Below the pieces are notes generated by a model. That model worked only from the letters and a program-made list of their open reading frames with translations, was not told where the DNA came from and searched no databases. The position numbers and the translations under genes were made by a program. From Melampsora larici-populina 98AG31 (lineage: Eukaryota > Basidiomycota > Pucciniomycetes > Pucciniales > Melampsoraceae), in contig NW_006768772.1 in the NCBI RefSeq assembly GCF_000204055.1, forward strand, positions 437,318 to 468,077: 30,760 nucleotides of DNA. The letters are read 5' to 3'. How positions within the stretch are numbered: position 1 is the first letter of the stretch; each line of letters opens with the position of its first letter. Below, piece by piece: positions 9,635 to 20,300 of the stretch.

Positions 9635-10622
9635 CAAAACAAACAAACAAACAAAAGTTGATGTATGTCTAACTAATCGATCTGAAAGAAGTCGACATGC
9701 TAACTAAATAAGTTTGTAATGAATTCATTAAATCGGCTTGATATAAAATTAAATTTCAATGTGACAAGTTAATGAAAGTTATGAAGAAATTGATTAGATT
9801 CTTTTCAAAATTTTTCTTTGTGGCGAGTTTCATTTTTAACGATTCATTGATTCTTGGGTTAATGAGAGGATATGCATGTTAGGAACCTAGTTTCATTAAA
9901 TAACACGTGTTGTGTTTCGTTCGTGGTATAAAAAAATGCTTACTTTTGTTCATCAGATTTGGTCTGACATATCTTAGAAAAGGACCAATCCATAATGAAA
10001 AAGAATAAAATTGCTTCATGTTACCAGATAACTGAGCTTGATCTGATTCTGTTGGGGATCAATGATTCAAGCGAGTTTGTCCGGCAAAAGCGATTGACTT
10101 CTAAAAAACCGATTGACTTCTGAAAAAGCAATTGACTTCTGAAAAGGTTGAGATTAGGTACATAATTGAATATGTCATCAGATTCATACTCTATAAGTTG
10201 TTCTTTATCAAGATTTGTGGGTGTTTTTGTTTTTTGTTTGCAGGTTTTGAAGAGCATTTACTTGAATTTATAAAATTGACCAAATCCAATCAAGAGTTTG
10301 TCAGCTGCAGTTATATTTGAATCAGTGAGCTATTTGAGGAATGTTTTAGTAAGATTGAACAGTAACTTCACTTGTTTGTGAAGTGAATTGATTTGATTTC
10401 AATAATCCGTCAAATTGAAAGAGATTGAATGGATTTCATTGGAGCTTGAGTTTGAGTTTGAAGTTGATTGGCTCTGTTGAAATTTTTGATGAATTTGTTG
10501 GAATGGATTGATAGATGACCAGTACTTGGATTGAGTGGTCTGGCGGGTATGTACAGCAAGTTGAGGATCATGTGAAGATTGGTAGGTGACAAAGAATTCA
10601 TTTGATGAGAGGAATGAGGAAC
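9635..10622. other. AT-rich spacer with a 19-bp triplet repeat
   Basis: No gene is supported. A 19-bp unit, CGATTGACTTCTGAAAAAG, occurs three times in tandem at 10091-10147, and an (AAAC)n tract lies near 9641. The sequence up to 10622 is the left flank of the LINE insertion. Confidence 0.5.
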
Positions 10623-10635
10623 AAATCAGGGGAGA
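10623..10635. repeat. LINE target-site duplication, left copy (AAATCAGGGGAGA)
   Basis: Thirteen bases identical to 21459-21471. They bracket the whole LINE plus the nested hAT and so mark the LINE ends. Confidence 0.85.
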
Positions 10636-10693
10636 ATTCTGACTTCGTACAGGTTTTTTCTAAGGTCACGTGACCCGGAATTTCACGGGCCAG

Positions 10694-11018
10694 ATGAACG
10701 AGGACGAATCAGGCTCCAATTCGACCTCCGGATGGAAGAATCCGACCGCGTCTACCCAGAACGATGCCGCGGTAGAGGCTGTTCTCAAGAGCGTGGATCG
10801 CAAGCTACCTGAAGTCGAGATCACCTCGGACAACCTAGGAGCGACCCCCAAACGGTCTGAAGTCCCTCTCCTTGCCCAATTCGCAAGGAAGAGGGCCCGT
10901 GCAAGTACCCCGGGATTAGTCGCTCAAGAACACGTCCAAAACGTGACGGGAACGCCTCGTACCGAGAGGATGGCCCGTATGATTCCAGGCTGTGAGGAGG
11001 ATCATTCCCTCACAGCCT
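10694..11018 (+). pseudogene. LINE ORF1, 5' part (before the hAT insertion)
   Basis: The ORF starts at ATG 10694, 59 bases after the LINE 5' end. The in-frame GTG at 10670 is a less likely start. About 108 codons encode a polar, Ser/Thr-rich N-terminus with a basic patch (FARKRARASTP). The frame then meets the hAT terminus at 11019 and runs into transposon sequence. The 3' part resumes at 15969 in the matching frame. Bases 10694-11018 plus 15969-17353 total 1710, a multiple of three, so the insertion is the only visible lesion in ORF1 and the uninterrupted protein would have been 569 residues. ORF1 proteins bind LINE RNA. Confidence 0.85.
11012..11018. repeat. hAT target-site duplication, left copy (ACAGCCT)
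   Basis: Seven bases identical to 15962-15968, directly flanking the hAT ends. hAT elements normally make 8-bp duplications; the eighth base differs (C on the left, G on the right if the end is shifted by one). Confidence 0.8.
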
Positions 11019-11029
11019 CAACGCAGCCA

Positions 11030-11640
11030 CGATACGGTACTAGTATTGGTACAGTACCGTATCGTACCTAATTTATCCAGTACCGTACCTGAAAGTACAG
11101 TACCTGGGCGAGATGTACGGTACCAAAGCCCGAACCAATCCGACACAAAAGTCGGTATCGTATTGGTATCGTGTCGCCAATCCGACATCAAAAGTCGGAT
11201 TTCTCCATATCGCTTCACCCGACCCGACATGAGAAGTCCCCTTTTCTCATATCGGGTATTGGCGACGCGATACAGGATGGAGGCGATTTGGCTTTTTCCT
11301 ACTTGAAAAGCCTTGCAACCAATTTTTAAGTACGGTATCGGCTCGTATCGCTTCAGCGACATGATATGGCCGACCGAATTTTTGGATTTTTTTTTGTCCT
11401 CATATTGTATCGGGTATTGGTCTGAATATATGGGTTGGCCGATACGACATGGAAACCCTCCGAAAAGTCGTATCGTGTCGGATTGGTTCGGGCGTTGACG
11501 GTACTGAAAGGCCCAACATCCTTTTTTTTTTTGTAAGGTACTGTACTCGGTATCGTACCTGACCCGGCGATACGATACCAGTATCGGGCCAACCAGTACC
11601 GGGATTATAGGTACGATACCGATACAGTACCTGTAAGTTC
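11030..11640. repeat. hAT left subterminal region, GTACGGTACC / GGTATCG repeats
   Basis: Many copies in both orientations of TACGGTAC, GGTATCG and CGATACC fill about 600 bp next to the left inverted repeat. Subterminal arrays like this are the usual binding sites for BED-finger hAT transposases. Open frames on both strands here are a by-product of the self-complementary repeats. Confidence 0.8.
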
Positions 11641-12096
11641 CACCCTTTTTGCGCCCTTTGCCCATCCTCGCACCCTCACACCCTTCGACCAGCATATCCC
11701 AGTAGCCTAGACTACATCCCAGCAGCCTAGACTCCACACACACCCTCAAACCACGCAGCCAACCCCATATCTAGACATTGGTTTCGCCAGATCGGTAAGG
11801 TACGTCACATACTACATCCTTTTCGATCTTTTTCTGGCTAATCTGACCCTTCGTACCTTGCGTCACTGACCAACTCTGTCTTGATCTAGGAATGTGGCTA
11901 TGGAAACGTGTCACGATTTCGCCAGGCTTTATATGGAGTATGCCCGAAGTTATAAACTCGACATCGTGTGCCCATTCTAATATTTTAATATTTCCTTTTA
12001 TCATAACAACAATTAACATTTTTCCTCTATCACACTTCCCACAGTTCTATCTGCCCCGATCACTTGCTATCGTCATCTATTTCTTTGATAATACAG
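11641..12096 (+). promoter_or_regulatory. hAT transposase 5' leader/promoter region
   Basis: The region lies between the subterminal repeats and the transposase start. It contains a near-exact 20-bp tandem pair (ATCCCAGTAGCCTAGACTAC and ATCCCAGCAGCCTAGACTCC, about 11696-11735) and pyrimidine-rich DNA. A leader intron is possible (GTAAGGTACG at about 11795, CTAG at about 11888). No precise promoter can be assigned. Confidence 0.35.
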
Positions 12097-15000
12097 ATGT
12101 CTTCTTCATCTGCCGTCAAATCTCGATCAAATGTTTGTTGTAGTACCCGCCCGTGCCCAGTTAGAAAGCAGTCCCACCTTATCGCCTCCCCTTCTGACTC
12201 TCGACGTGCAATCCGACGCCGAGATGAGGATGATGAATCCGATACCTCGGTCGATGTGTACCAACCTTCCTCCAAACGCAAGCGCATCGAAACTACGACG
12301 GATGATGCTTCTTCGGATCACTCAAACTCCCAACTGACTCGCGATAAGGGCAAAAAACCTCGGAAATCGTCCAACAAGAAAACATCAAACCGGTCCAAAA
12401 AAAAACCCATCGAACCTGAAGCAAGCAGTCAAGGTTTAAGACTCAATGTTGACTTGACACAGGACTCTGATGCTGAAAATGATAAGGCTAAAACAAAGGA
12501 ACATGATCCATTTGATCCTGTCCGCGATTACTACGACGAAATGACCACGGTAATTAACGTAAGCAACATATTTTTTTCATTATTTCATTCTTGTTTTTAT
12601 TGTTCATTCTTATTGCATTAACACTGATTGATTGACCCCTTTTGAATAATGTAGAAAAAAGGCAAACCAACAACAGCTTATCCGTGCAAGTATTGTGGCA
12701 TCAAGGTGGCCTGTGCTCCCTCATCAAGCACCAATCTCCTAGCTCATTGGGACGGTTCAAGACAGGACGGAAAATCCGGCAAGCCTGGTTGTCTGAAGAG
12801 GTCCAAAGCGATATCCCTTGGATGCAAACTCCCTCTTACTGTCTTTGAACAGCGAACAGAAGAAGAAAACACAACTGAAGGTCAAATGTCGATTACGAAG
12901 TTTGCTCAATCGGTTCCTAAATTTGATAATTTAACTCTCAATCAATTGATGGGCATGTGGGTTGTGAGGAACGCTCAGCCATGGAGGCAAATGGAGGACC
13001 CATTCCTACGAGCTGCACTTCGATATGCGAATCCAAACGCTCAACTGTTTGGAAGAACATGGGTTTCTCAGTTTGCCCATGCTGCTTATTTAGACATGAG
13101 GTCTACAGTGATCGAGGAACTTAAGGTATTTCTTTTTCATATTGATTATTTAAACATATCTTGAAGTGGTCAATCGAAACTTACAAAACATATCCCTTTC
13201 AGTCTCTCAATAGCTCCTTTGGACTCATCCACGACGCTTGGACAACACCTGGTAATCGTTATGGATTTTTAGGCGCTACTGTCACCTTTGTCACCAAGGA
13301 CTGGAAATACGTGACCAGACACTTTGCATTAAAGTTGATCGCATGGCACCACAAAGGTGAGTGGCTTGCTGAACCGTTGATCAATCTATTGATCAAGCAT
13401 GGGCTTCATAAAAAGATGAGTTTTCTTTGTTTTTAATCTATATTATGTTTTACATTTACATTTTCTCCAACACTGATATTTGATGAATCTAATCTTCCAT
13501 TCCTTCTCCTTTTCCCCATTATCCACATGCTGGCCCAGACCCACGACTCGGGGAGCAACAACAACACCCTGGCTGAAGCAATGAATGTACGGATAAGCAA
13601 GCACTGCAACGACAACAAAGAAGTGTTCACCTGGAATCACAAGACTCACCGAGTACGATGTGTCTGCCACAAGCTTGCCTTGGTTGTAAGTAGTGGCCTT
13701 CAAGCTCTAGGCACACAAGCACCTCCTCCACCTCTTGTCAAATCGACAATGCTTGGGGATTTTCCTATTCCAACAACTACTTTACGATCAGTTCCTGAAG
13801 AAGACGAGGCTGCCGAAGACGAAGATGGCGCTGATAATTTAGAGAAAGTTTCACCAGAAGATGAAGATGATCAAGAGGTCAATGACACTGATCTACCGCC
13901 TGCTGTTGATAGTTCAGACTGGTATGGTGTGATTGACGGGCCTCACAAAGCCCCCTTACCCCCACCTGCAATTGAACCGTCGGCAAGCAATCGAAATGCA
14001 GCAAATCAAGTTGACACCCTCATGACTAAGGTACGAGTTTATTCATCTTCAAACCATTTATCTTAGATGTCTCAATGCCGATTGGGCTGATGTATAATGA
14101 TTGATGACAGCTTGATGTCATAGGTCGCAAAATCGGAGGATCAGCAGTTATGTGCGGTCTATTTGACGCAGTCAGCCAGTCACTCTTAAACGAAAAACTA
14201 CCGAGGCCAATTCCGGGCTACGGCATACGCTGGAATATAAAACTACAATGCTGGAAACGTTTGTACAATGCACGAGAGGTTAGTAATTGATATTGGTCTT
14301 TCAAATCAACTGAGTTTAAGATATTAACAAATTCATTGATGGCTCTTGGGTTCAAGGTTATTGATCAAATACTAAAAGAAGACCAAATGGACTTACCACG
14401 TAGAGCAGGACCCAGCCGAGTGGGTGAGACACCCTTGCCTCCTGATGTCCACCGACCTCGAGGGATCTTCAACAAGGTGATGATTTCACCAGATGAGTGG
14501 AGACAAGTTCGAGACTTGATCACAATCCTCCAGGTAATTTTCAGTCTGTTTTTTATGTGGTATTAACGTATTAGCTCACCGAGTTGACTCCTCCTGTTTA
14601 GGAATTCAAAAACCTGACAAAGTTTTTTGAGCAGAATGGACCCACCGGATCCCTTGTCATTCCCGAGTACGTGAAGCTCAGGAAGACTCTGCAAAAGAAA
14701 CTCGACTCGACACAATCACGTGCCGAGCCGATGTTTCCTCTTTATCATGCAATGCATGTTCAAGTCAAGGCCTATTTGAAGGAGGCACTCGAATCGCACA
14801 CACTCATCCTGGCAACCATCTTACATCCAAGCTTTTGGCTAGACTATTTGGATTTTGCTTTTGGCGAGAACTCAGACGAAGCTTTACTTGGAAAGGAACT
14901 GATTGAAACAGCTTATGCCAACAAGAAACTTGAGAAGGAACTCGATGGACCTTACGAACCAATCACTTCAAACTCAAACAACGTCAACGGTAAAAGTCTA

Positions 15001-15506
15001 GGAGCTACCGAACAAGATGAAGAATTTCGCCAACATAAAGCGAAGAATAGAAGGAACACCGCCAACAAGCTGCGATCTTACTTGGAGATGGCAGAGGATC
15101 CTTCACCTGAGGTTGGGGGAAACCCTCACTTGGCTTTGGAATGGTGGAAGGTGGGTATATTTTTATATTTCTCAGTTTTGGGTTTTAGAATCATTAAGAC
15201 TCATGTATTATATCTCTGCCTTGTTAGTTGAACGAAGGTAAGTATCCCATCTTGGCCTGCCTGGCCCGCGACTACTTGGCAATTAGCGGTACATCTTGCC
15301 CTGTTGAACGGTGCTTCTCTTGCGCTGCCGACATCTGCACCCGAGACCGAAGCTCCCTCAAGCCGCGACCAATTGAACGACTGGTTTGTGGGCGAATGTG
15401 GTCGGTAGAAGGTGTACAGATGAAGCATCAATTTGTTAAAGCTGGTGAAATGATGGAGCAATGCATCAATAATGATACAGCTGCTCGTGGAAGAAAGAAG
15501 GGTTAG
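12097..15506 (+). CDS. hAT transposase, BED zinc finger type, 8 exons
   Basis: Exons are 12097-12558, 12655-13125, 13203-13415, 13539-14030, 14111-14278, 14357-14533, 14602-15150 and 15228-15506. All seven introns are phase 0, giving 936 codons plus TAG. The start MSSSSAVKSRSN lies in an unstructured Ser/Lys-rich head of about 150 residues with an NLS-like basic run. Exon 2 carries the BED finger (YPCKYCG, then NLLAHW and a later Cys). Exon 3 has IHDAWTTPGNRYGFLG with the first catalytic Asp (about residue 322). Exon 4 begins THDSGSNNNT (second Asp, about 385), then RCVCHKLALVV, then an acidic linker. The third acidic residue is expected in exons 5-7 but was not pinned down. Exons 7-8 hold the C-terminal hAT dimerisation domain (ARDYLAISGTSCPVERCFS). 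Transposase binds the terminal repeats and catalyses cut-and-paste transposition in the nucleus. Lesion: intron 3 begins ATGAGT at 13416 where GTGAGT is expected. Confidence 0.88.
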
Positions 15507-15664
15507 ATCACTTGTTTTCTATTTTTTTGTTCTTAGTTTTTTCTGTTTCTCAACTCTCTTATAATATCCCTTAATTTTGTTTACTTGCCTCTTCTTTTAA
15601 TATCTCTCTTCTTTAATATTACTTTCTTATTTTGAAATAAATACTTTGTGGTGGATTTTATGTA
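15507..15664 (+). terminator. hAT transposase 3' UTR with poly(A) signal candidate
   Basis: A T-rich stretch follows the stop, with AAATAAAT near 15638 matching the AATAAA signal. It is placed before the right subterminal repeats. This is the expected position for 3' end formation; no direct proof. Confidence 0.4.
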
Positions 15665-15950
15665 TCAGTGGGAGAGGTACTTAGTAAGATACTGTACAAT
15701 ACTGTGGGGTATCTAGTACAATACAATACGGTACAGTACCTAAATGCAAGCACGTGATACTAGTATTGTACCGTACCTTGCGGAAATAAACTGTACTGTA
15801 CTCTGGCCAATTTTGAGTGGTATCTATATTTGAGGTACGGTACTTAGTACCGTACCTGACCCCTGATACGGTACTGAGTACCTGCTTTCTGGATATCTGG
15901 AAACCAGGTACTGTACTAGTATTGTAGATACGATACCAAGTGCCGTATCG
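15665..15950. repeat. hAT right subterminal region, GTACGGTACC repeats
   Basis: Repeated GATACTGTAC, GGTACAGTACC and GGTACGGTAC motifs occur in both orientations. They mirror the left side but over only about 290 bp, so the two ends are unequal in repeat content. Confidence 0.8.
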
Positions 15951-15961
15951 TGGCTGCGTTG

Positions 15962-15968
15962 ACAGCCT
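15962..15968. repeat. hAT target-site duplication, right copy (ACAGCCT)
   Basis: Matches 11012-11018. Just downstream the LINE ORF1 frame resumes (TTG CTA TTG AAG). Confidence 0.8.
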
Positions 15969-17353
15969 TGCTATTGAAGCTAGTGACAGTTGCTAACGAC
16001 GTCATGCAGCTCCCTGCTAAAGGCAGAATCGCTAAACAGGTCCACATTGATGTGGATTCCTGCGCCGACATCCTTGTTCTAATCAACGCGGCATTCGATC
16101 AACACCAGTTTGATCAATCAAAGAAGAATCTCTTCAGTAGACCGACGTCATCCCTTGCAGGCTCCAAAAGAGCGGCGGCGTCGTTAATGAACCCCAAAAC
16201 TCCAAGCTCTAACCAAGCTTCCGAGATGTCAAGCCTGCATAAGGCGTTTGACTTCCAAGTTGGCTCCTCTATGAGTGAGAAACTTGATGCACTCGCTGAG
16301 CAAGTGTCCCTCTTAGTGGCAGACAAGGTCTCCCAAAAAAAGGCCACTACGAGACCAGCCGGCTCATATGCAGCTGTCGCTTCAAAAGGTGCAGATGGCC
16401 AACAACAACAACAGAAAACAACAACCCACAAAAAGCCAGTGCCCAAACAAAAGGCACGTAAGCGCCCTACAAACACGGTTACACTTGTCCAAACAGACAA
16501 ATCTCAAATAGCATTAGGTTCCTTATCCGTGACCCAGCTCATTCAGGGTTTTAACACGGCTTTCCGTGCTAACAAAGTCAAAGCTGACGAGGCCTCAGAG
16601 TCGACTATAACAGTCAAAACGGTCCAACGTCATCCATCAAATGACCTGGTCTTGCATCTTGAAAATGCAGCCCACGCCGAAAAGGTAAGAGAGCTGGAAA
16701 AATCATGGCTGCGGACTGTATCAGCAAACCTCCACATCAAACCAGAACACTACACGGTGCTGGTCCACGCTATCCCTACCTCCTTTGACCCTGACATTTC
16801 TAGTCACAGAGAGGAACTCCTTGCATCCAACCCCAATTTGTTACAAGGTGCAGCCTTCATCAGATGGCTTAACCCAAAACTGAAAGACGACCCATCAAGG
16901 AGGTATTCAACTCTCTTGATAGGCCTTGAAACTCAAGACCAAGCCAACAGATGTGTTAAAGACAAAGTATGGTTTGGTCGTGGTCTCCACAAAACCGAGG
17001 CCGGAAGAGACCCGCCAAAAAGGTGTTATAACTGCCGAAAGACAGGCCACACCGCACCATCATGTCCTTCCCCGGCAATGTGCCCATATTGCGGTGATGG
17101 ACACCACGCTCACGCGTGCCCCAAAAAGGGCACAACCGCCATGAAGTGCACAGCTTGCGTAAGAGCTCTAATCAAGCTAGACACGACAAAAACAGCCAAG
17201 GGATTGTTTGAATCTAATAATCAAGATCTTGCCCATTCTCCTTTTCACCCCCAGTGTGCAACAAGGATTGCTGAGAGCCTACCACCTCATAATCCGAGCG
17301 CATCACCAAAAATTGTGGTGATCCAAGAAGTCGTTGATTCTATGTTACAATGA
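15969..17353 (+). pseudogene. LINE ORF1, 3' part: gag-like protein with zinc knuckles
   Basis: This continues ORF1 in frame after the hAT. It contains a basic linker with QQQQQ near 16400, a region resembling the RNA-binding middle of Tad ORF1 proteins, then CYNCRKTGHTAPSC (CX2CX4HX4C, about 17028), CPYCGDGHHAHAC (about 17082) and CTAC...HSPFHPQC. The three knuckles close together are characteristic of ORF1 in this LINE group and bind nucleic acid. It ends at TGA 17351-17353, overlapping the ORF2 start. An apparent start at GTG 15950 lies inside the hAT terminus and is not real. The part is intact in itself but cut off from its own promoter and start by the hAT. Confidence 0.88.
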
Positions 17354-20300
17354 TAGAACAACAACTTCGGCAAAAAATTACTTTACCTGATACCGAGTCA
17401 ATTCTCCAATTGAATTGTCGACATTCCCCAGACATCTCCAACTCCCTATTTAATTCAAATTTCACTAATTTATTCTCCATCCTGTCCTTACAAGAACCTA
17501 ATGTCAATAAAGTTGACTACTTACCCCAAGAACATGCCAACTGGACACTTATCAGCTCGACACCCAAAGAAAAAAACATCAGCGCCCGGCCTAGAGCCTG
17601 CCTGTATATCAGGAAGGACCTAGACGCACAGATCAAACCCCTCCGAACAACCTCAAGAGATATTGCTGCTTGTACATTAACCTTTGCATCCGGCTTCAAG
17701 CTGCTTGCTATAAGCGTGTACAACGACCCAGCATTATTCTCGGGGTTCTCAGCTTACAAAGAGTTGATGAACAGCATCCCGCTGGAAATCCAACTACTCC
17801 CAACCATACTTAACACCAATTGTAACCTTCAATCAGCCCTATGGAACCCGCCCCACATCAACACAATCGATCCAGATGCAGACAAACTAGTGGACCTGAT
17901 GTCCAACTGGGACATGCACCTACGATCCCCGTGCGGTGTCCCAACGTTTGGAATCGGCTCAAACACAACCCTAGGCACCTCAATTGATCAGACATGGGTC
18001 AATGAACTCTTCGACGAAAACTTACAACAATGCATCATTGATGAAGAGAGTATTACCAGTCACTTCTCCGACCATCAAGCATTGATCACGACGTTCCTTA
18101 TACGAAATGACTTAAACAAGACAGACACCAATCTAACTCAGAAAAGGAAAAACTGGAAGAAAGTCGAAACGATAGACCTGAAGACAGAAATCCAGAAGAA
18201 CTTACCAATAATTGAACCACTCACAACACGGGAGAAGATCAAAAGGTTTGATAAGCAGCTCATAGATACTATTACAGACGCACTTAACAACAACTCGCCC
18301 TGGAAACCACCAATAGGTAAGCACAAGAAATGGTGGATTCCAGAAATACTAGAGCCTTTACGGAAAGAAGCTTTGAGAACCAAAAGAAAAATGAAGAAAA
18401 CAAAAAATGAAGAAGATCGACAGGCTTACAAGCAAGCACGCAACAAATTCAAATTAGAAATGAACAAAGCCAAAGAGAACAATTGGAAAATTTATCTCTC
18501 AACGCTCAGTCATGATACGCTCTTCCAGGCGAAGAAGTTCGCATCTGGAAGAAAGCCATCTGCAGTGATCAGCACTCTGATCACCTCAGATGGTACCACA
18601 TGTACGTCCAATGAAGAAAAGGCTAACACGCTTTTTTATGCAACCTGTGTTGCAACTGCTCCTTGCAATCTACAGGATACTACCCCTCTCAAATTTCCCC
18701 TAACCGAAGAAACAAAACCGACACCCTCAACCATGCCAAGCTTGAGCGAGTCCCTAAGCAAAGACTCGATCAACGACATTGTCAGCAGTAGTCCGCCTCT
18801 CAAAGCGCCGGGTAAGGACGGTATCCAGAACTGGATATGGCAAACCATATGGCCGGTGGTAAAAAGGCACGTTCTTGCCTTATTTCACTGTATCACAATT
18901 ACGGGCATCTTTCCAGCACACTGGAAAGAAGCTAAAACAATCATGATTCCCAAACCGGGCAAATCAGATTACACCTCACCCTCCTCTTTCAGGCCAATTG
19001 CGCTCCTCAATACAATCAGCAAATTATATGAAAAACTGATCACGACTCACTTATTGCAACAAGTGGAAAAACTGCAGCTCCTCAACCAAGGCCACTATGG
19101 AGGTCGACCTAATAGATCCAGCCACGAGGCGCTGGTGCATCTCGTCAGCCACATCTGCAGGGAATGGACCAAAGGAAACATTGTTGGAGCAATGTTCGCT
19201 GATGTTAAATCAGCCTTCCCGTTGGTCCACCACCCAAGGCTGTTGGATACACTCGAGAAAAAAGGAGTGCATTCAAGAACACTCAACATTATCAAAGATT
19301 TCCTAACAAGCCAGTCAACAAGACTAGCATTCAACGGATTCGAATCAGAACCCTTCAATTTATCCCACGGTTTACCACAAGGATCTCCCTTGTCACCACT
19401 TCTTTATCTTCTCTACAACTCATCATTACTAGATATAGCTAACCCCTTGGACTGGGCTGAGTCATTAGGTTTTGTAGACGATGTAATCCTCCTTGCCTCC
19501 GCTCCCGACAGGCATCAACTCAAGTCAAAAATGAACACTCTGACATACCAGCAAACAAAGTGGGCTCAAGATCATGGTGCTATCTTCGATACGAAGAAAA
19601 GCCACTGGATGATTTTCGACACACAAAAACAATCAACTAAGACTGAAGACTTACCAACTATCAACTTTGGCACACACAAGAATATCACACCACAACCAAA
19701 CACGAAATGGCTTGGAGTCACCTTTGACAGTCAGCTCAATTTCTCACAACACAAGCAAGACGTGATCGCTAAAGGAAAACAGCGGTCAGGTTTCATTGCT
19801 TCATTAACCAAATCGGAATGGGGCATACCTCCACACTTGATGAGAACCCTACTGATAGCCACAGTTCACGCAGCGACTGACTACGGTATAGCTGCATGGC
19901 TACCACTGGATCCTCCAAAATACTTCATCAAACATCTTTCAACCATTGACAACACTAGCGCGAGAGCCGCGTTAGGTGCTCTTCGAACTACACCACGCAT
20001 ATTCTTACAGCACGACATGGACCTGCTAAGACCAGAAACGAGGCTGAAAGCTAAGATTTTGAACTTTATCGCCAAATCTCTGACAAAACCCAGTCACCGC
20101 CCCCTTTTTGCTATTATACAACAGGCACAGGAATCAAAACCACGGTACCACCGCAACATCTTCCATCAATTTTTCCAACACAAATTGGGACAAGAATTCA
20201 ATGAATTTACTACACAGTTACCGGTAGACCCAACCGCAATCCTCGTCAGACCAACCAATTTCTCAACTATCATCCAAGAAGTCGAAGACGTGGCCATATC

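Larger units (their letters stand above)
11019..15961 (+). mobile_element. Complete hAT DNA transposon (4943 bp) nested in LINE ORF1
   Basis: The terminal inverted repeats agree exactly over CAACGCAGCCACGATACGG (11019-11037 and the complement of 15961-15943) and more loosely further in. Both ends carry dense subterminal GGTACNGTAC / GGTATCG arrays. Inside lies one transposase gene with BED finger, hAT catalytic motifs and hAT dimerisation domain. The flanking 7-bp duplication and the continuing LINE frame on both sides prove that it inserted into a LINE already present. Structurally complete; the only lesion I see is a splice-donor change. Confidence 0.93.

Noticed and set aside
11018..11749. 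243-codon minus-strand ORF in the hAT left end
   Set aside because: It lies in GTAC/GGTATCG repeats that keep both strands open, with Arg/Tyr/Ser-biased repeat-derived content.
15950..15968. GTG start for LINE ORF1 at 15950
   Set aside because: The codons lie in the hAT terminus and target duplication; the true ORF1 start is ATG 10694.
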